Assembly: GCA_964444365.1 (NCBI GenBank)
Contig: CAYUHJ010000011.1
Location: 1-64,000 of the forward strand
Origin: CAYUHJ01 sp964444365
GTDB lineage: Bacteria > Planctomycetota > Planctomycetia > Gemmatales > Gemmataceae
Direction: 5' to 3'
DNA length: 64,000 nucleotides
A program made the position numbers and the translations under genes. How positions within the stretch are numbered: the stretch's first letter is position 1; every line of letters begins with the position of its first letter. The notes below the pieces were generated by a model that had not been told where the DNA came from, made no database searches, and saw only the letters and a list, made by a program, of their open reading frames with translations. Below, in pieces: positions 8,347-17,600 of the stretch.

Positions 8347-8383
8347 GGGGCGTTCGTCCGGAGCCCCACGCGGAAGCGCGGGG
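8347..8383 (+). repeat. 37-bp REP unit, copy 4
   Basis: The hairpin CCCCACGC-GGAA-GCGCGGGG (one mismatch) is at 8364-8383. It ends 19 bases before the start codon of the next glycosyltransferase gene, so it may affect that gene's translation. Confidence 0.8.
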
Positions 8384-8402
8384 TGCTAATCGAGGTTCCC
8401 CC

Positions 8403-9479
8403 ATGCGGATCGGCATCGCGCTCCCCACGCTGACGGACGGCGACGCCGTCGGCCACGACGTGCTCGGCATGGCCCGCGTCATCCGCCGCCGCGGGTACGA
8501 CGTCGACTTCTTCGCCTGGAACGCGCGGGTGAAGGAGCCGGTACGCGGGCTCAACGAAATCCCGAAGCTGATGCGGTCTCCGGACGACGTGTTCATCTAC
8601 CACCACTCCATCGGCTGCGAGCCGGTCGTGAAGGCGATGGAGAAGCTGCCGTGCCGGCGGATGGCGGTGAAGTACCACAACGTCACGCCGCCGAAATACT
8701 TCGCGAAGAAGAACCCAAAAATCGCTGAAGGCTGTCAGGAAGGGCTCGACCAGATCCCCCGGCTGGCGAGGCTGAACGCGCACCTGTGGGCCGACTCCGC
8801 GTTCAACGCCGCCGACTTCACCGCGGTCGCTCCGGACAAACCCGTCGCGGTACTGCCGCCGTTCCACCAGTCGGACGACCTGTTCCAGACGGACCCGGAC
8901 TACCGCGCCGTCGCGGGGCTCGACGACTGGTCGACGAACATCCTGCTCGTGGGTCGGCTCGTGCCGAACAAGAACGTGCCCCTGGCGATCGAGGCGTTCG
9001 CGAACTACCGCGAGCGGTTCGACCCCCGCGCCCGTCTGCTCGTCGTCGGCGGGATGCCGGTGGCGGAGCACGCCGGGGCGATCTACGACCTCGTTCGCGA
9101 GACCGGCCAGTCCGGGCACGTCGTCATCACGGGGGCGATCACCGTCGCGCAGCTGAAGGCGATGTACCTTACGGCGGACGTGCTACTCGTCACCAGCGAA
9201 CACGAAGGATTCTGCGTGCCGCTGATCGAGGCGATGGGGCTGCGGGTGCCGGTGGTGGCGGTGCCGAACGCGGCGGTGCCGTTCACGGCGGGAGACTGTG
9301 CCCGGTTCGCGGACGGAACCCCGGAGGCGATCGCGGACACGATCGACGCGGTGTTGACGGACCCGGAGGCGAGAGAGTCCCAGCTCGCCCGCGGGTGGAC
9401 GCGGTACGCGGAGAACTTCGCCACCGCCGCGATCGAAGCGAAGTTCGAAGCCCTTCTGGACGAGTTGCTGGCCGGTTGA
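8403..9479 (+). CDS. GT4 family glycosyltransferase
   Basis: This 358-aa cytosolic retaining glycosyltransferase has the GT-B fold. An N-terminal Rossmann half starts MRIGIALPTLTDGDAVGHD. The donor-binding half contains NILLVGRLVPNKN near residue 180, then VTSEHEGFCVPLIEAMG near 262-279, which is the GT4 nucleotide-sugar motif. The length is typical. REP units sit immediately upstream, and only a weak ribosome site (CGAGG) is visible. Together with the gene at 5150 it likely builds an exported glycan. The sugar is unknown. Confidence 0.85.
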   Translation: MRIGIALPTLTDGDAVGHDVLGMARVIRRRGYDVDFFAWNARVKEPVRGLNEIPKLMRSPDDVFIYHHSIGCEPVVKAMEKLPCRRMAVKYHNVTPPKYFAKKNPKIAEGCQEGLDQIPRLARLNAHLWADSAFNAADFTAVAPDKPVAVLPPFHQSDDLFQTDPDYRAVAGLDDWSTNILLVGRLVPNKNVPLAIEAFANYRERFDPRARLLVVGGMPVAEHAGAIYDLVRETGQSGHVVITGAITVAQLKAMYLTADVLLVTSEHEGFCVPLIEAMGLRVPVVAVPNAAVPFTAGDCARFADGTPEAIADTIDAVLTDPEARESQLARGWTRYAENFATAAIEAKFEALLDELLAG

Positions 9480-9526
9480 TGCGACCTCGTCTCATCATCC
9501 GGCCCCGGCGGGCATCGGCTCGCCGG

Positions 9527-9700
9527 TCACTTCTGCAAGATCAGCTTGTTCCGCCGGGTGATCCGCAGGCGGTACCGCTCGCCGTTGTGCTCGATCCACA
9601 GTTCGCGCGTGTCGCCGAACAGATCCTCGGCCCGCACGACCTTTTCCGGGTCGGGTAGCGGGGCGGAGTCGTCCGGGCGGTCGTCTTCCTCGGCGGACAT
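9527..9700 (-). CDS. hemP: Hemin uptake protein HemP
   Basis: This 57-aa protein (MSAEEDDRPDDSAPLPDP...) ends with the HemP hallmark: DLFGDTRELWIEHNGERYRLRITRRNKLILQK. The HemP family pattern is an L-x6-L-x-I-x-H-x-G-x2-Y-x-L-R-x-T core with a C-terminal K-L-I-L-x-K, and each part is seen here. In other bacteria hemP is iron-regulated and acts in heme uptake, by an incompletely known mechanism. No Fur box is obvious upstream, and no heme transporter genes are adjacent. It is convergent with the glycosyltransferase gene at 8403 and divergent from the DUF1559 gene. Confidence 0.85.
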   Translation of the reverse strand: MSAEEDDRPDDSAPLPDPEKVVRAEDLFGDTRELWIEHNGERYRLRITRRNKLILQK

Positions 9701-9771
9701 GCGGAATTTCCCCGTGATTTTTCCGGTTCGACCGTTGACGGCCGGGCCGGGGCGGTTAAGCTGTCCTCAAG

Positions 9772-9796
9772 CTTGTTGAGATTATGTCGCAACAAG
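9772..9796. promoter_or_regulatory. Inverted repeat between hemP and the DUF1559 gene
   Basis: CTTGTTG (9772-9778) and CAACAAG (9790-9796) are perfect 7-base arms around an 11-base AT-richer spacer. The site is in the divergent intergenic region, about 70 bases from the hemP start and 135 bases from the DUF1559 start. It could be an operator. It does not resemble a Fur box. Confidence 0.3.
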
Positions 9797-9931
9797 ACGC
9801 CGGTCGCAACCCCATGCGAGCCGGATTTTTAGAGACTGCTCCGCCACCGTTCGGGACGCGGCCCCGCCGCTCACCTTCCGTCGCAACGCATCTCGGACCC
9901 GAGTGTCACCGTTGCCCCGGAGGGTCTATCC

Positions 9932-10948
9932 ATGCGCCGCGCGCGCCGAGCGTTCACGCTCATCGAGTTGCTGGTCGTCATTGCCATTCTGGCCGTGCTC
10001 GTCGGACTGTTGTTGCCCGCCGTGCAAAAGGTGCGCGAAACCGCGTCCCGAACGAAGTGCCAGAACAACCTGAAGCAGATCGGCCTCGCGTTCCACGGCT
10101 ATCACGACGCCTACAAGAAACTGCCGCCCGCGACCTGGGGGGCCGGGACCTCGATCAAGTACAGCTCGTTCGCGGCGGCCCTCCCGTTCCTCGAACAGGA
10201 CGCGATCGCCCGGAAGCTCGACACCACCCGGCCGATCACCGACACGTCGGACCCCGACGGCGACGGGATCTCCAACGACAGCCTCACGAAGATGAACCTC
10301 CCGACGTTCCTGTGCCCGTCGATGGTGGTGCGGCCGGCGTTCGAGCGGTACTCCTCGGGGTCGCCCGGCGTGCCGACGCTGGTCCCGTTCGGGCTGCCGC
10401 ACAGCAGCTACCAGGCTTGCGCCGGCGACGAGTACGCCTACACGATCACCCTCGGCCGGGGGCTGATCGTCCCGGAGTCCGTCGGTAGCGTGACGATGAC
10501 CTCCGCCACGGACGGCCTCTCGAACACCTTCCTCGTCGGCGAATCCGACTACCAGCTCGACTACCGGGTCGTCACCCCCGGCACGAACAACTGCGTGCCG
10601 ACGGCGTCGGTCTGGTCGCAGTGGTCCTGGGGGTTCCCCGGCGAGAGTTTCACCACCGCCTTCAGCAAGTTCAACCAGCACGGGTACTACCGGAGCTCGG
10701 CCCCGCTCTGCACGCTGCCCCCGGCGGGGGAGTGCGACGCACTGGACACGACCGCGGCACCGAACACGACCTCGAACGCGGCCCACAAGTGCTGGAACGG
10801 GCAGTTCTCCTTCCGCAGTCAGCACCCCGGCGGCGCGGGGTTCGTCATGGGCGACGGCTCCGTGCGGTTCCTGCGGGAGACGGTCGACCTGGCGTCCTAC
10901 CGGGCGATGTCCACGCGGGCGCTCGGCGACACGATCGCGAACCCCTGA
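9932..10948 (+). CDS. DUF1559 type IV pseudopilin-like protein
   Basis: This 338-aa protein has a prepilin peptidase site and hydrophobic helix at residues 6-30 (RAFTLIELLVVIAILAVLVG). The conserved KCQNNLKQIGLAFHGYHDAYKKLPP follows, and the C-terminal GFVMGDGSVRFL (about 303-316) closes the DUF1559 domain. These proteins are massively expanded in planctomycetes, where they are membrane-anchored and presented outside the inner membrane. Their function is unknown. The next gene, a small lipoprotein, starts 13 bases after the stop and is probably cotranscribed. Confidence 0.92.
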   Translation: MRRARRAFTLIELLVVIAILAVLVGLLLPAVQKVRETASRTKCQNNLKQIGLAFHGYHDAYKKLPPATWGAGTSIKYSSFAAALPFLEQDAIARKLDTTRPITDTSDPDGDGISNDSLTKMNLPTFLCPSMVVRPAFERYSSGSPGVPTLVPFGLPHSSYQACAGDEYAYTITLGRGLIVPESVGSVTMTSATDGLSNTFLVGESDYQLDYRVVTPGTNNCVPTASVWSQWSWGFPGESFTTAFSKFNQHGYYRSSAPLCTLPPAGECDALDTTAAPNTTSNAAHKCWNGQFSFRSQHPGGAGFVMGDGSVRFLRETVDLASYRAMSTRALGDTIANP

Positions 10949-10961
10949 CCCCGAGGCACCG

Positions 10962-11189
10962 ATGCGAGGTTTCACCATTGCGGTCGCGGTCGCCGGGCTG
11001 GCGATGGCCCCGGCGGGTTGCGGCGGAAGCCACCCGACCGTTCCCGACCCGGGAGCCGAACCGCCTCTGAGTTACGACGAATGGAGGCGGATCGAAGACC
11101 CGGAAGAGCGGTATAACCGGCACACGATTCGGCGGCTGCCGAAAGACGCGCAGTCGAAAGCCCTGCGGGAGCATCGGGCCGCGCGGTAG
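10962..11189 (+). CDS. Small lipoprotein, 75 aa
   Basis: A signal peptide with a lipobox (LAMAPAGC, Cys near residue 20) precedes a short charged mature part (LSYDEWRRIEDPEERYNRHTIRRLPKDAQ). It lies 13 bases after the DUF1559 gene. Such gene pairs are frequent in planctomycetes, so it probably shares that gene's transcript. No known domain is recognised. Confidence 0.7.
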   Translation: MRGFTIAVAVAGLAMAPAGCGGSHPTVPDPGAEPPLSYDEWRRIEDPEERYNRHTIRRLPKDAQSKALREHRAAR

Positions 11190-11250
11190 GCCGGGCCTCG
11201 GAGAGCCGGTGACAAAACCGGTGAACCGGAGGTGCGGAAACCGCGTCGGG

Positions 11251-11259
11251 TGCTACAAT
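11251..11259 (+). promoter_or_regulatory. Extended -10 promoter of rpsR
   Basis: TGCTACAAT fits the extended -10 consensus TGnTATAAT with one mismatch, 57 bases before the rpsR start codon. No good -35 hexamer is present, which is usual for extended -10 promoters. Confidence 0.55.
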
Positions 11260-11316
11260 CACGGTTTACCGCGCTCGGCCGGGACGTCCCGGCCCGAGGC
11301 CACCCAGGAGTTTGCG

Positions 11317-11580
11317 ATGGCGACGAAGACGACGACCACCGGCCAGAAGGCGATCCCGTCCAAGGGCCGGCGGACCTTTACCGGTGCCCCGAAGGGGACC
11401 GAGCCCCGCCCCGCGTTCGTCGACTACAAGGACGTCGCGAACCTGAAGAAGTTCACGACCGCGCAGGGCAAGCTGATGTCCCGCAAGCGGACCGGGCTGT
11501 CGGCGGTGTACCAGAAGGCGCTGTCGCAGGCGATCAAGCGGGCGCGGTTCCTCGCGCTGCTGCCGTACACCGCCGAGTGA
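11317..11580 (+). CDS. rpsR: 30S ribosomal protein S18
   Basis: This 87-aa protein starts at ATG 11317 with AGGAG 6 bases upstream. The S18 core is clear: VDYKDVANLKKFTTAQGKLMSRKRTGLSAVYQKALSQAIKRARFLALLPY. A Thr/Lys-rich N-terminal extension replaces the Zn-binding Cys found in some S18 proteins. S18 binds S6 and 16S rRNA on the small subunit platform. Unlike the common arrangement, rpsF and rplI are not adjacent; the gene stands alone under its own probable promoter. Confidence 0.95.
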   Translation: MATKTTTTGQKAIPSKGRRTFTGAPKGTEPRPAFVDYKDVANLKKFTTAQGKLMSRKRTGLSAVYQKALSQAIKRARFLALLPYTAE

Positions 11581-11615
11581 CCGCAAGGGCGTGACCGCAC
11601 GGTCCGCTCCGTCCG

Positions 11616-11643
11616 GCCCGCCCCTTCCCGCACGGGGGCGGGC
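11616..11643 (+). terminator. Possible terminator of rpsR
   Basis: The hairpin GCCCGCCCC...GGGGCGGGC has a 10-base loop and lies 36 bases after the rpsR stop. No U-run follows, so assignment is tentative. Confidence 0.35.
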
Positions 11644-11791
11644 GTCGGCTCACCCCATCCGCCCCAGTCCCGTTTCCCGGTTCGCCCGCCGTCAACCCGC
11701 CGCCGATTCCGGTGCCGGGACTCGTTGAGAAAGAGCCCTCGGTTCCCGACGCAGGACGTGGCGCGCGCGCAAGGCCTTGTCTGGAGGGATT

Positions 11792-12958
11792 GTGAAGCGT
11801 TCTCCCCCTCTTCGGGTGGCGGTCGTGGTCGGGTCGTCGCTCACCTGGCGGGACCACCTGATGCGCGGGATCGCCGGGTATTCGCACGACCACGGCTGGC
11901 ACGTGTACGCCGGGCCGGAGGGGGAGGAAGAAGCGTTCGTTTTCTCGCGGGGGTACCGGTGGGACGGGGTGATCGTTCGCCCGACGACGCCGGCCGTCGT
12001 GCGGCGGGTGCAGCGGCTGGGGGTGCCGGCCGTCGCGGTCGGGTCGGTCCGGCTGCGGGCCGGGACGCTGCCGCGGGTCCGGGTCGATGACGCGGCCCTC
12101 GGCCGGACCGCGGCCCGGCACCTGATGGCGTGCGGGTTGCGGCGGTTCGCCTACTGCGGCCCGTTCGCGCCGGACGCCGAGGACCGCGGCCCGGCGTTCG
12201 CGGCGTTCCTCGCGGAACACGGCTACGAGTGCGAGTTCTTCGCCCCGCGGACCGGCCCGCAGCCGCTCGCGCTGCCGTGGCAGGCCCGCCGCCGGGCGCT
12301 CGCGAAGTGGGTCCGCCGGATCCGCCGGCCGGTCGGGGTGATGACCTGGAACGCGGACGGGGCGTGCGAGCTCGTCGAGGCGTGTTACGCCGCCGGGGTC
12401 GCCGTGCCGGACGAAGTCGCGATCGTGGCCTCTGGCGATGAAACGGCCAAGTGCGAACTGTCGAGTCCGACCGTGACCGCGTTGAACTTTCCTGCCTCGC
12501 GCGTCGGATTCGAGGCGGCCGCGTTGCTCGACCGCCTGATGGCCGGGGAACCGGCCCCCGCCGCCGACGTCCTGGTTCCCGTGCCCGGCGGCTTGATCGT
12601 TCGCGGGTCGACGGCGACCGCCGACCCGGCCGACCGGGAAGTCCACTCCGCCGCCCAGTACATCCGCGAGCACGTATCCGATCCGCTCGACGTGCCGACC
12701 GTGGCCGCGCACCTCCACGTGTCGCGGTCGTGGCTCGAACGGCACTTCCGCCGGGTGCTCGGCCAGTCCCCGCAGGCCGCCATCCGGGAAGCCCGACTGG
12801 ACCTCGCCCGGCGGTTGCTCGTCGAAACGGACTGGCCCGCGGCGAAAGTCGCGACGAAGGCGGGTTACCCCACGGCGAGCCATTTTTCGGCGGTGTTCCG
12901 TGCCGCGACCGGGGTCACGCCGGGCGTGTACCGGCAGCAGCAGCGGGCGGCGCGGTAA
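11792..12958 (+). CDS. XylR-like AraC family transcriptional regulator
   Basis: I chose GTG 11792, which has GGAGG five bases upstream (the in-frame TTG at 11777 does not), giving 388 aa. The N-terminal 270 residues form a LacI-like periplasmic-binding-protein sensor (RVAVVVGSSLTWRDHLMRGIAGY, RVDDAALGRTAARHLMACGLRRFAYCG, VASGDETAKCELSSPTVTALN). The C-terminal 100 residues are a two-HTH AraC domain (VAAHLHVSRSWLERHFRRVLGQSP, KVATKAGYPTASHFSAVFRAATGVTPGVYR). This is the XylR architecture, which usually senses a sugar and activates catabolic genes. The target genes are not evident: the next operon encodes secreted planctomycete proteins, not sugar enzymes. Confidence 0.9.
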   Translation: MKRSPPLRVAVVVGSSLTWRDHLMRGIAGYSHDHGWHVYAGPEGEEEAFVFSRGYRWDGVIVRPTTPAVVRRVQRLGVPAVAVGSVRLRAGTLPRVRVDDAALGRTAARHLMACGLRRFAYCGPFAPDAEDRGPAFAAFLAEHGYECEFFAPRTGPQPLALPWQARRRALAKWVRRIRRPVGVMTWNADGACELVEACYAAGVAVPDEVAIVASGDETAKCELSSPTVTALNFPASRVGFEAAALLDRLMAGEPAPAADVLVPVPGGLIVRGSTATADPADREVHSAAQYIREHVSDPLDVPTVAAHLHVSRSWLERHFRRVLGQSPQAAIREARLDLARRLLVETDWPAAKVATKAGYPTASHFSAVFRAATGVTPGVYRQQQRAAR

Positions 12959-13111
12959 TCGCGGCCGTGACAACCGGGCGACACGTCCGGTCGCTTTTGC
13001 CAACAGTTCGCAATGGCGTTTCCGGAAATCGTCGGATACCTTTCACACATCCGCCGAAGTTCGCGTCCCGCCGGCCGTCCCGCTGCCCGACCCACCCGCC
13101 GAGCCGAACCC

Positions 13112-14503
13112 ATGTTCCCGCTGCACCCGCCGCGCCCGTCTCGCCGCAGTTTCCTCGCGTTCGGAGCCGCCGGGCTCGTGTCCCTCCGCGGCTGGCAACC
13201 GGTCGCCGCGAGCGGGAAGAAGGCCCGGGCGAAAAGCGTCCTCGTCCTGTTCGAGCAGGGCGGGCTCTCGCACATGGACACCTTCGACCCCAAGCCGGAC
13301 GCCCCGCTCGAACACCGGTCCCCGTTCAAGCCGATTGCGACGAAGATCCCCGGTGTGCAGTTCACGGAACTGTGCGCGAAGACGGCCGCCGTCGCGGACA
13401 AGATCACCGTCGTCCGGTCGATGACCCAGCCGAAGTCCGGCATCGGGAACAGCCACCCGAAGGGGTCGCAGTACATCTTCAGCGGGGAGGCCCCCGGCGG
13501 CCCGGAGGAGATGCCGGACATCGGCTCGGTCGTGTCGTACCGCCTCGGCACCGCGGCCCGGCACCTGCCGCCGTACATCATGGTCCCCGGCACGAGCGAG
13601 CAGCAGGACAACACCCGGCTGGGGTTCTTGCCGGCCCCGCACAAGGTGTTCAAGACCGGCGGCCGCCCCGCGGAGCCCGAGTGGACCGTCCCGAACCTGT
13701 CTCTCACGGGCATCGACGCGGGCCGGTTCAAGGACCGCACGGACCTGCTCAGCAACCTCGACGTCGGCATCCCCGGCATCGAGTCGGCGAAGGACGCCCG
13801 GACCCTCGCCGGCGTCCGCGACCAGGCCGAGGACATGCTCACGAACCCGGCCACCCGAAAAGCCTTCGACCTGAAGGCCGAGACGGCGAAGACCCGCGAG
13901 GCCTACGGCACCGGCCACCGCGGGCAGTGCTACCTGCTCGGCCGCAAGTTGATCGAAGCCGGCGTCCGGTTCGTGACCATCGACTGCCGCGAGCCGTCCT
14001 CCCCCAAGTTCCCCGGCGGCGGGAACATGAACTGGGACCACCACGACGCGATCTATTCCGAGAAGGACACGAACATCAAGGGCGGCGGCCCCGGTGCCGG
14101 GCGGTGGGGCATCGGCACCTGGCCGATGATGGGCAGCACCGATCAGGCCTACGCCGCCCTCATCGCGGACATGGCCGACCGCGGGCTGCTGGCCGACACG
14201 CTCGTCTGTCTCGTGACCGAGTTCGGCCGCACGCCCCGGTTGAACGACCGCAAGGGCCGCGACCACTGGACGCACGCCTTCACCTTCGCGTTCGCCGGGG
14301 CGGGCGTGCCGGGCGGGCAGGTCGTGGGCGAAACGGACAAGGAAGGCGGCTACGTCGTGAGCCCGAACGCCTACACGATCGAGGACTACGCCGCGACCAT
14401 CTACGAGAAACTCGGCATCGACCGCGAGAAGCCGCTGTACACCCCCGGCGGCCGGCCGATCGTCCCGGCGAAGGACGGCCACGCGATTCCGGAGCTGGGG
14501 TGA
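13112..14503 (+). CDS. DUF1501 secreted protein (sulfatase-like fold)
   Basis: Start ATG 13112 gives 463 aa with a Tat-type signal (RPSRRSFLAFGAAGLVSL). DUF1501 signatures include SVLVLFEQGGLSHMDTFDPKPDAP near residue 37-60, VVRSMTQPKSGIGNSHPKGSQYI, and LVCLVTEFGRTPRLN...GRDHWTHAFTFAFAGAGVPGG near the end. These have alkaline-phosphatase/sulfatase-like metal-site spacing. In planctomycetes DUF1501 genes sit next to DUF1549/DUF1553 genes, as here. The reaction is unknown. It heads a three-gene unit with the next two genes, although 145 bases with a repeat separate it from the second. Confidence 0.9.
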   Translation: MFPLHPPRPSRRSFLAFGAAGLVSLRGWQPVAASGKKARAKSVLVLFEQGGLSHMDTFDPKPDAPLEHRSPFKPIATKIPGVQFTELCAKTAAVADKITVVRSMTQPKSGIGNSHPKGSQYIFSGEAPGGPEEMPDIGSVVSYRLGTAARHLPPYIMVPGTSEQQDNTRLGFLPAPHKVFKTGGRPAEPEWTVPNLSLTGIDAGRFKDRTDLLSNLDVGIPGIESAKDARTLAGVRDQAEDMLTNPATRKAFDLKAETAKTREAYGTGHRGQCYLLGRKLIEAGVRFVTIDCREPSSPKFPGGGNMNWDHHDAIYSEKDTNIKGGGPGAGRWGIGTWPMMGSTDQAYAALIADMADRGLLADTLVCLVTEFGRTPRLNDRKGRDHWTHAFTFAFAGAGVPGGQVVGETDKEGGYVVSPNAYTIEDYAATIYEKLGIDREKPLYTPGGRPIVPAKDGHAIPELG

Positions 14504-14526
14504 GGCAAAGGCAACCCCTCCCCTAA

Positions 14527-14594
14527 CCCCTCCCCGAAGCGGAGAGGGGAACCAGAATCCCAGTGTTGCTCCCCTCCCCGAAACGGAGAGGGGG
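14527..14594. repeat. Palindromic GC element (double hairpin)
   Basis: Two near-identical hairpins, CCCCTCCCCGAAGCGGAGAG plus GGG (14527-14549) and CCCCTCCCCGAAACGGAGAG plus GGG (14571-14594), flank a short spacer. It belongs to the same loose family as the elements at 23254, 38154, 40225 and 51223. It lies between the DUF1501 and DUF1549/1553 genes. Confidence 0.7.
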
Positions 14595-14648
14595 AGGCGT
14601 TGAGCTACCCCACCTTTGCACGCCTGACTACCTCCTTCGGTCTTCCCC

Positions 14649-17600
14649 ATGACTCCGTTCGTCCTCCTCCTCGCGGCCGTCGCGGCACCGCCCCCCGAGG
14701 CCCCGACGCGGATTGAGGTCCACCCGCCGACGGTCGAACTCGCCTCCGGGCGGGCCGAGTGTCAACTCGTTGTCACCGGTCACTTCCCCGGCGGGGACGT
14801 GCGCGACCTGACCCGCGACGCGAAGTTCACGCCGGACAGCGCGGACGTGTTTACCGTGCGGGACAGCGTGGCGGTTCCGAAGAAGGATGGCAAAGCCCAA
14901 CTGACCGTCGCCGTCGCCGGCAAGACGGTCGCCGTACCGGTCGTCGTGTCGAACCAGTCCAAGCCCGACCCCGTCCGGTTCCGGACCGAAACGCAGGCGG
15001 TGTTGACCAAGCAAGGCTGCAGCGGCGGGTCGTGCCACGGCTCGCCGCAAGGGAAGGGCGGGTTCAGCCTGTCGCTGTTCGGCTACGACGCGGCCATGGA
15101 CGAGGAGAACATCGTCCGCGGCGGGCTCAGCCGGCGGGTCGACCTCGTCCGGCCCGCCGACAGCCTGCTGCTGAAGAAGCCCCTCATGCGGCTGCCCCAC
15201 GTCGGCGGGAAGAAGCTCGCCCCGACTGACGCCGCGTACCGGGTATTCGTCGACTGGATTGCGGGCGGGGCGAAGACCGACGACGCGACTGCCCCGAATT
15301 GCTCGGGAATCACGGTTTACCCCGGCCCGGCCCGCATCCTGACGGCCCCGCACTGGAAGCAGCAACTCCGCGTTGTCGCCACCTTCGCCGACGGCACCCG
15401 CCGGGACGTGACCGCCATCGCCACCTACGACTCGTCGCACAAGGACGCGGCGACGGCGGACGACCGGGGGCTCGTCACCGGCTTCAAGCGCGGCCAGGCG
15501 GCGATCTCGGTGCGGTATCTCAACCACCTGGAATCGGTCCACTTCACGATCGTCGAGGACGTGCCGGGGTTCCGCTGGCCGGACGCCCCGGAGAACAACT
15601 TCATCGACACGCTCGTTCACGCGAAGCTGAGGCAACTCCGCGTGCCGCCGTCCGACACCTGCGACGACGCGACGTTCCTTCGCCGGGTGTCGCTCGACCT
15701 GACGGGGCTGCTGCCGCCCCCGGCCCGCACGCGGCAGTTCCTTGCTGAAAAGACTTCGGACAAGCGGGCGAAGCTGGTCGACGAACTGCTCGCGTCCGAC
15801 GAGTTCGCCCGGTTCTGGGGCAACCGCTCCGCCGACCTGATGCGGATCACGGCGCGGGCGCTGCCCGACGGCCGGGCCGAGCGGTTCGCCGGGTTCCTGG
15901 TCGACTCGTACCGGAAGAACACGCCGTTCGACAAGCTGGTGGCGACAATCTTGACCGCCGCCGGGGACGGGTCCGAGGTGCCGGCGGCGAACTACTTCCT
16001 CGCCATCCCGACCGGCGAAGACCTGACGGAAACGACGGCCCAGCTCTTCATGGGCTCGCGGATCAACTGCGCGAAGTGCCACAACCACCCGTTCGAGAAC
16101 TGGACGCAGAACGACTACTACCGCATCTCCGCGGTGTTCGCCCGGGTCAAGAAGGAGGGGGACGACGTGGTGTTGACCCCGACCGGGGAGACGAAGCACC
16201 CGAACTCCGGGCAGGTGATGACGCCGTTCGCCGCGACCGCCGGGCCGGACGCGAAGGCGGACCGCCGGGCCGCGTTCGCCGCCTGGCTGACGCGGGCGGG
16301 CAACCCGTTCTTCGCCCGTGTCGAAGCGAACCGCATCTGGGCGGGGCTGTTCGGCCGCGGGATCGTGGACCCGGTGGACGACTTCCGCTCGACGAACCCG
16401 CCGGCGAACCCGGAACTGCTGGACGCCCTCGCGGCCGAGTTCGAGAAGTCCGGGTTCGACCGCAAGCACCTCATCCGGGCGATCTGCGCCAGCCGGGCGT
16501 ACCAGCGCTCGACCGCGACGACCCCGCTGAACGCGGACGACGACGTGCTGGCGTCGCACGCCCTGGTCCGCCGACTGTCCGCCGAACAGATCCTCGACGC
16601 GGTCGGGCTCGTCACCGGCGGGTTGAAGCCGGTCGCCGAGTTGACCGAGGAGTTGAAGAAGCGTCGGGGCGAGTTGGCGGACGCCGAGGCGAAGCTGAAC
16701 GCGGACTTCGACAAGTGGGCAGCGACCGCCGGCGAGACGGTCGCCGGGCTGCCGTGGTGGGTCGGCGGGTGGCGGCTCGCCGGGGCGTTCGGGGGGGGCG
16801 ACAAGGACGCCCACGCCGCCGGGTACGCGCCGGAAGCGCCCGACGCGGCCGGGGTCCCCTGGGAGAAGCGGCCGGCGTGGGACGCCGTCAAGGAACTCGA
16901 CCTGCCGCCGGCGGCCGGGGCCTACTACCTGTCGCGGAGCGTCTTCACGAAGGACGCGGGGACGGCGGAGATCGTCTTCGGCAAGGACAAGCCGGCCATC
17001 AAGCTCTGGGTCGACGGCAAGCTCGCGTTCGACTCGAAGTCGAAGGAGTTCGCCAAGCTCGCCGAGGGCGTCACCTGGCGGGTGCCCGTGCCGCTGACAC
17101 CGGGGCGTCACTCGCTGCTCGTGAAGCTGACGAAACCTGCGGGGAAGGCCCCGCAGAAGTTCGCGCTGACACCGCCGGGAGGGAAGCCGATCGCGGCGGC
17201 GTTCTCCGGGGAAATCACCGAACTTCTCGCGATTCCGACGAAGGATCGCACGGCCGAGCAGAAGGCCGCGTTGATGACCGCCCGCCGCGACGGGGACGGC
17301 AAGGTCCGCGGACTCCGCGACCAGATTCGCAAGCTCGACACGCGAGCCGACTATGCCACCCAGCGGCCCGTCCCGACGGACAGCGACTTCCTCCGGGCGT
17401 TCGGCCAACCGCGGCGCGAAAGCCCGTGCAGTTGCGAACGCACCGCCGAGCCGACCGTCGAACAGGCGCTGCAGCTGCTGAACGGCCCGGTCGTGTCCGC
17501 ACGGGTGACGGCCGCCGCGGGGNNNNNNNNNNCGAAGTTGCCCGACGACAAGTTGACCGAGGACCTCTACCTCGCCGCGTTCGCCCGGCTCCCGACCGCG

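Noticed and set aside
7590..8383. CRISPR-like array
   Set aside because: The repeated units are palindromic, irregularly spaced and change orientation, and no cas genes are present. They are REP units.
9701..9931. Fur box upstream of hemP
   Set aside because: I looked for the GATAATGATAATCATTATC-type palindrome and found only an unrelated CTTGTTG/CAACAAG repeat.
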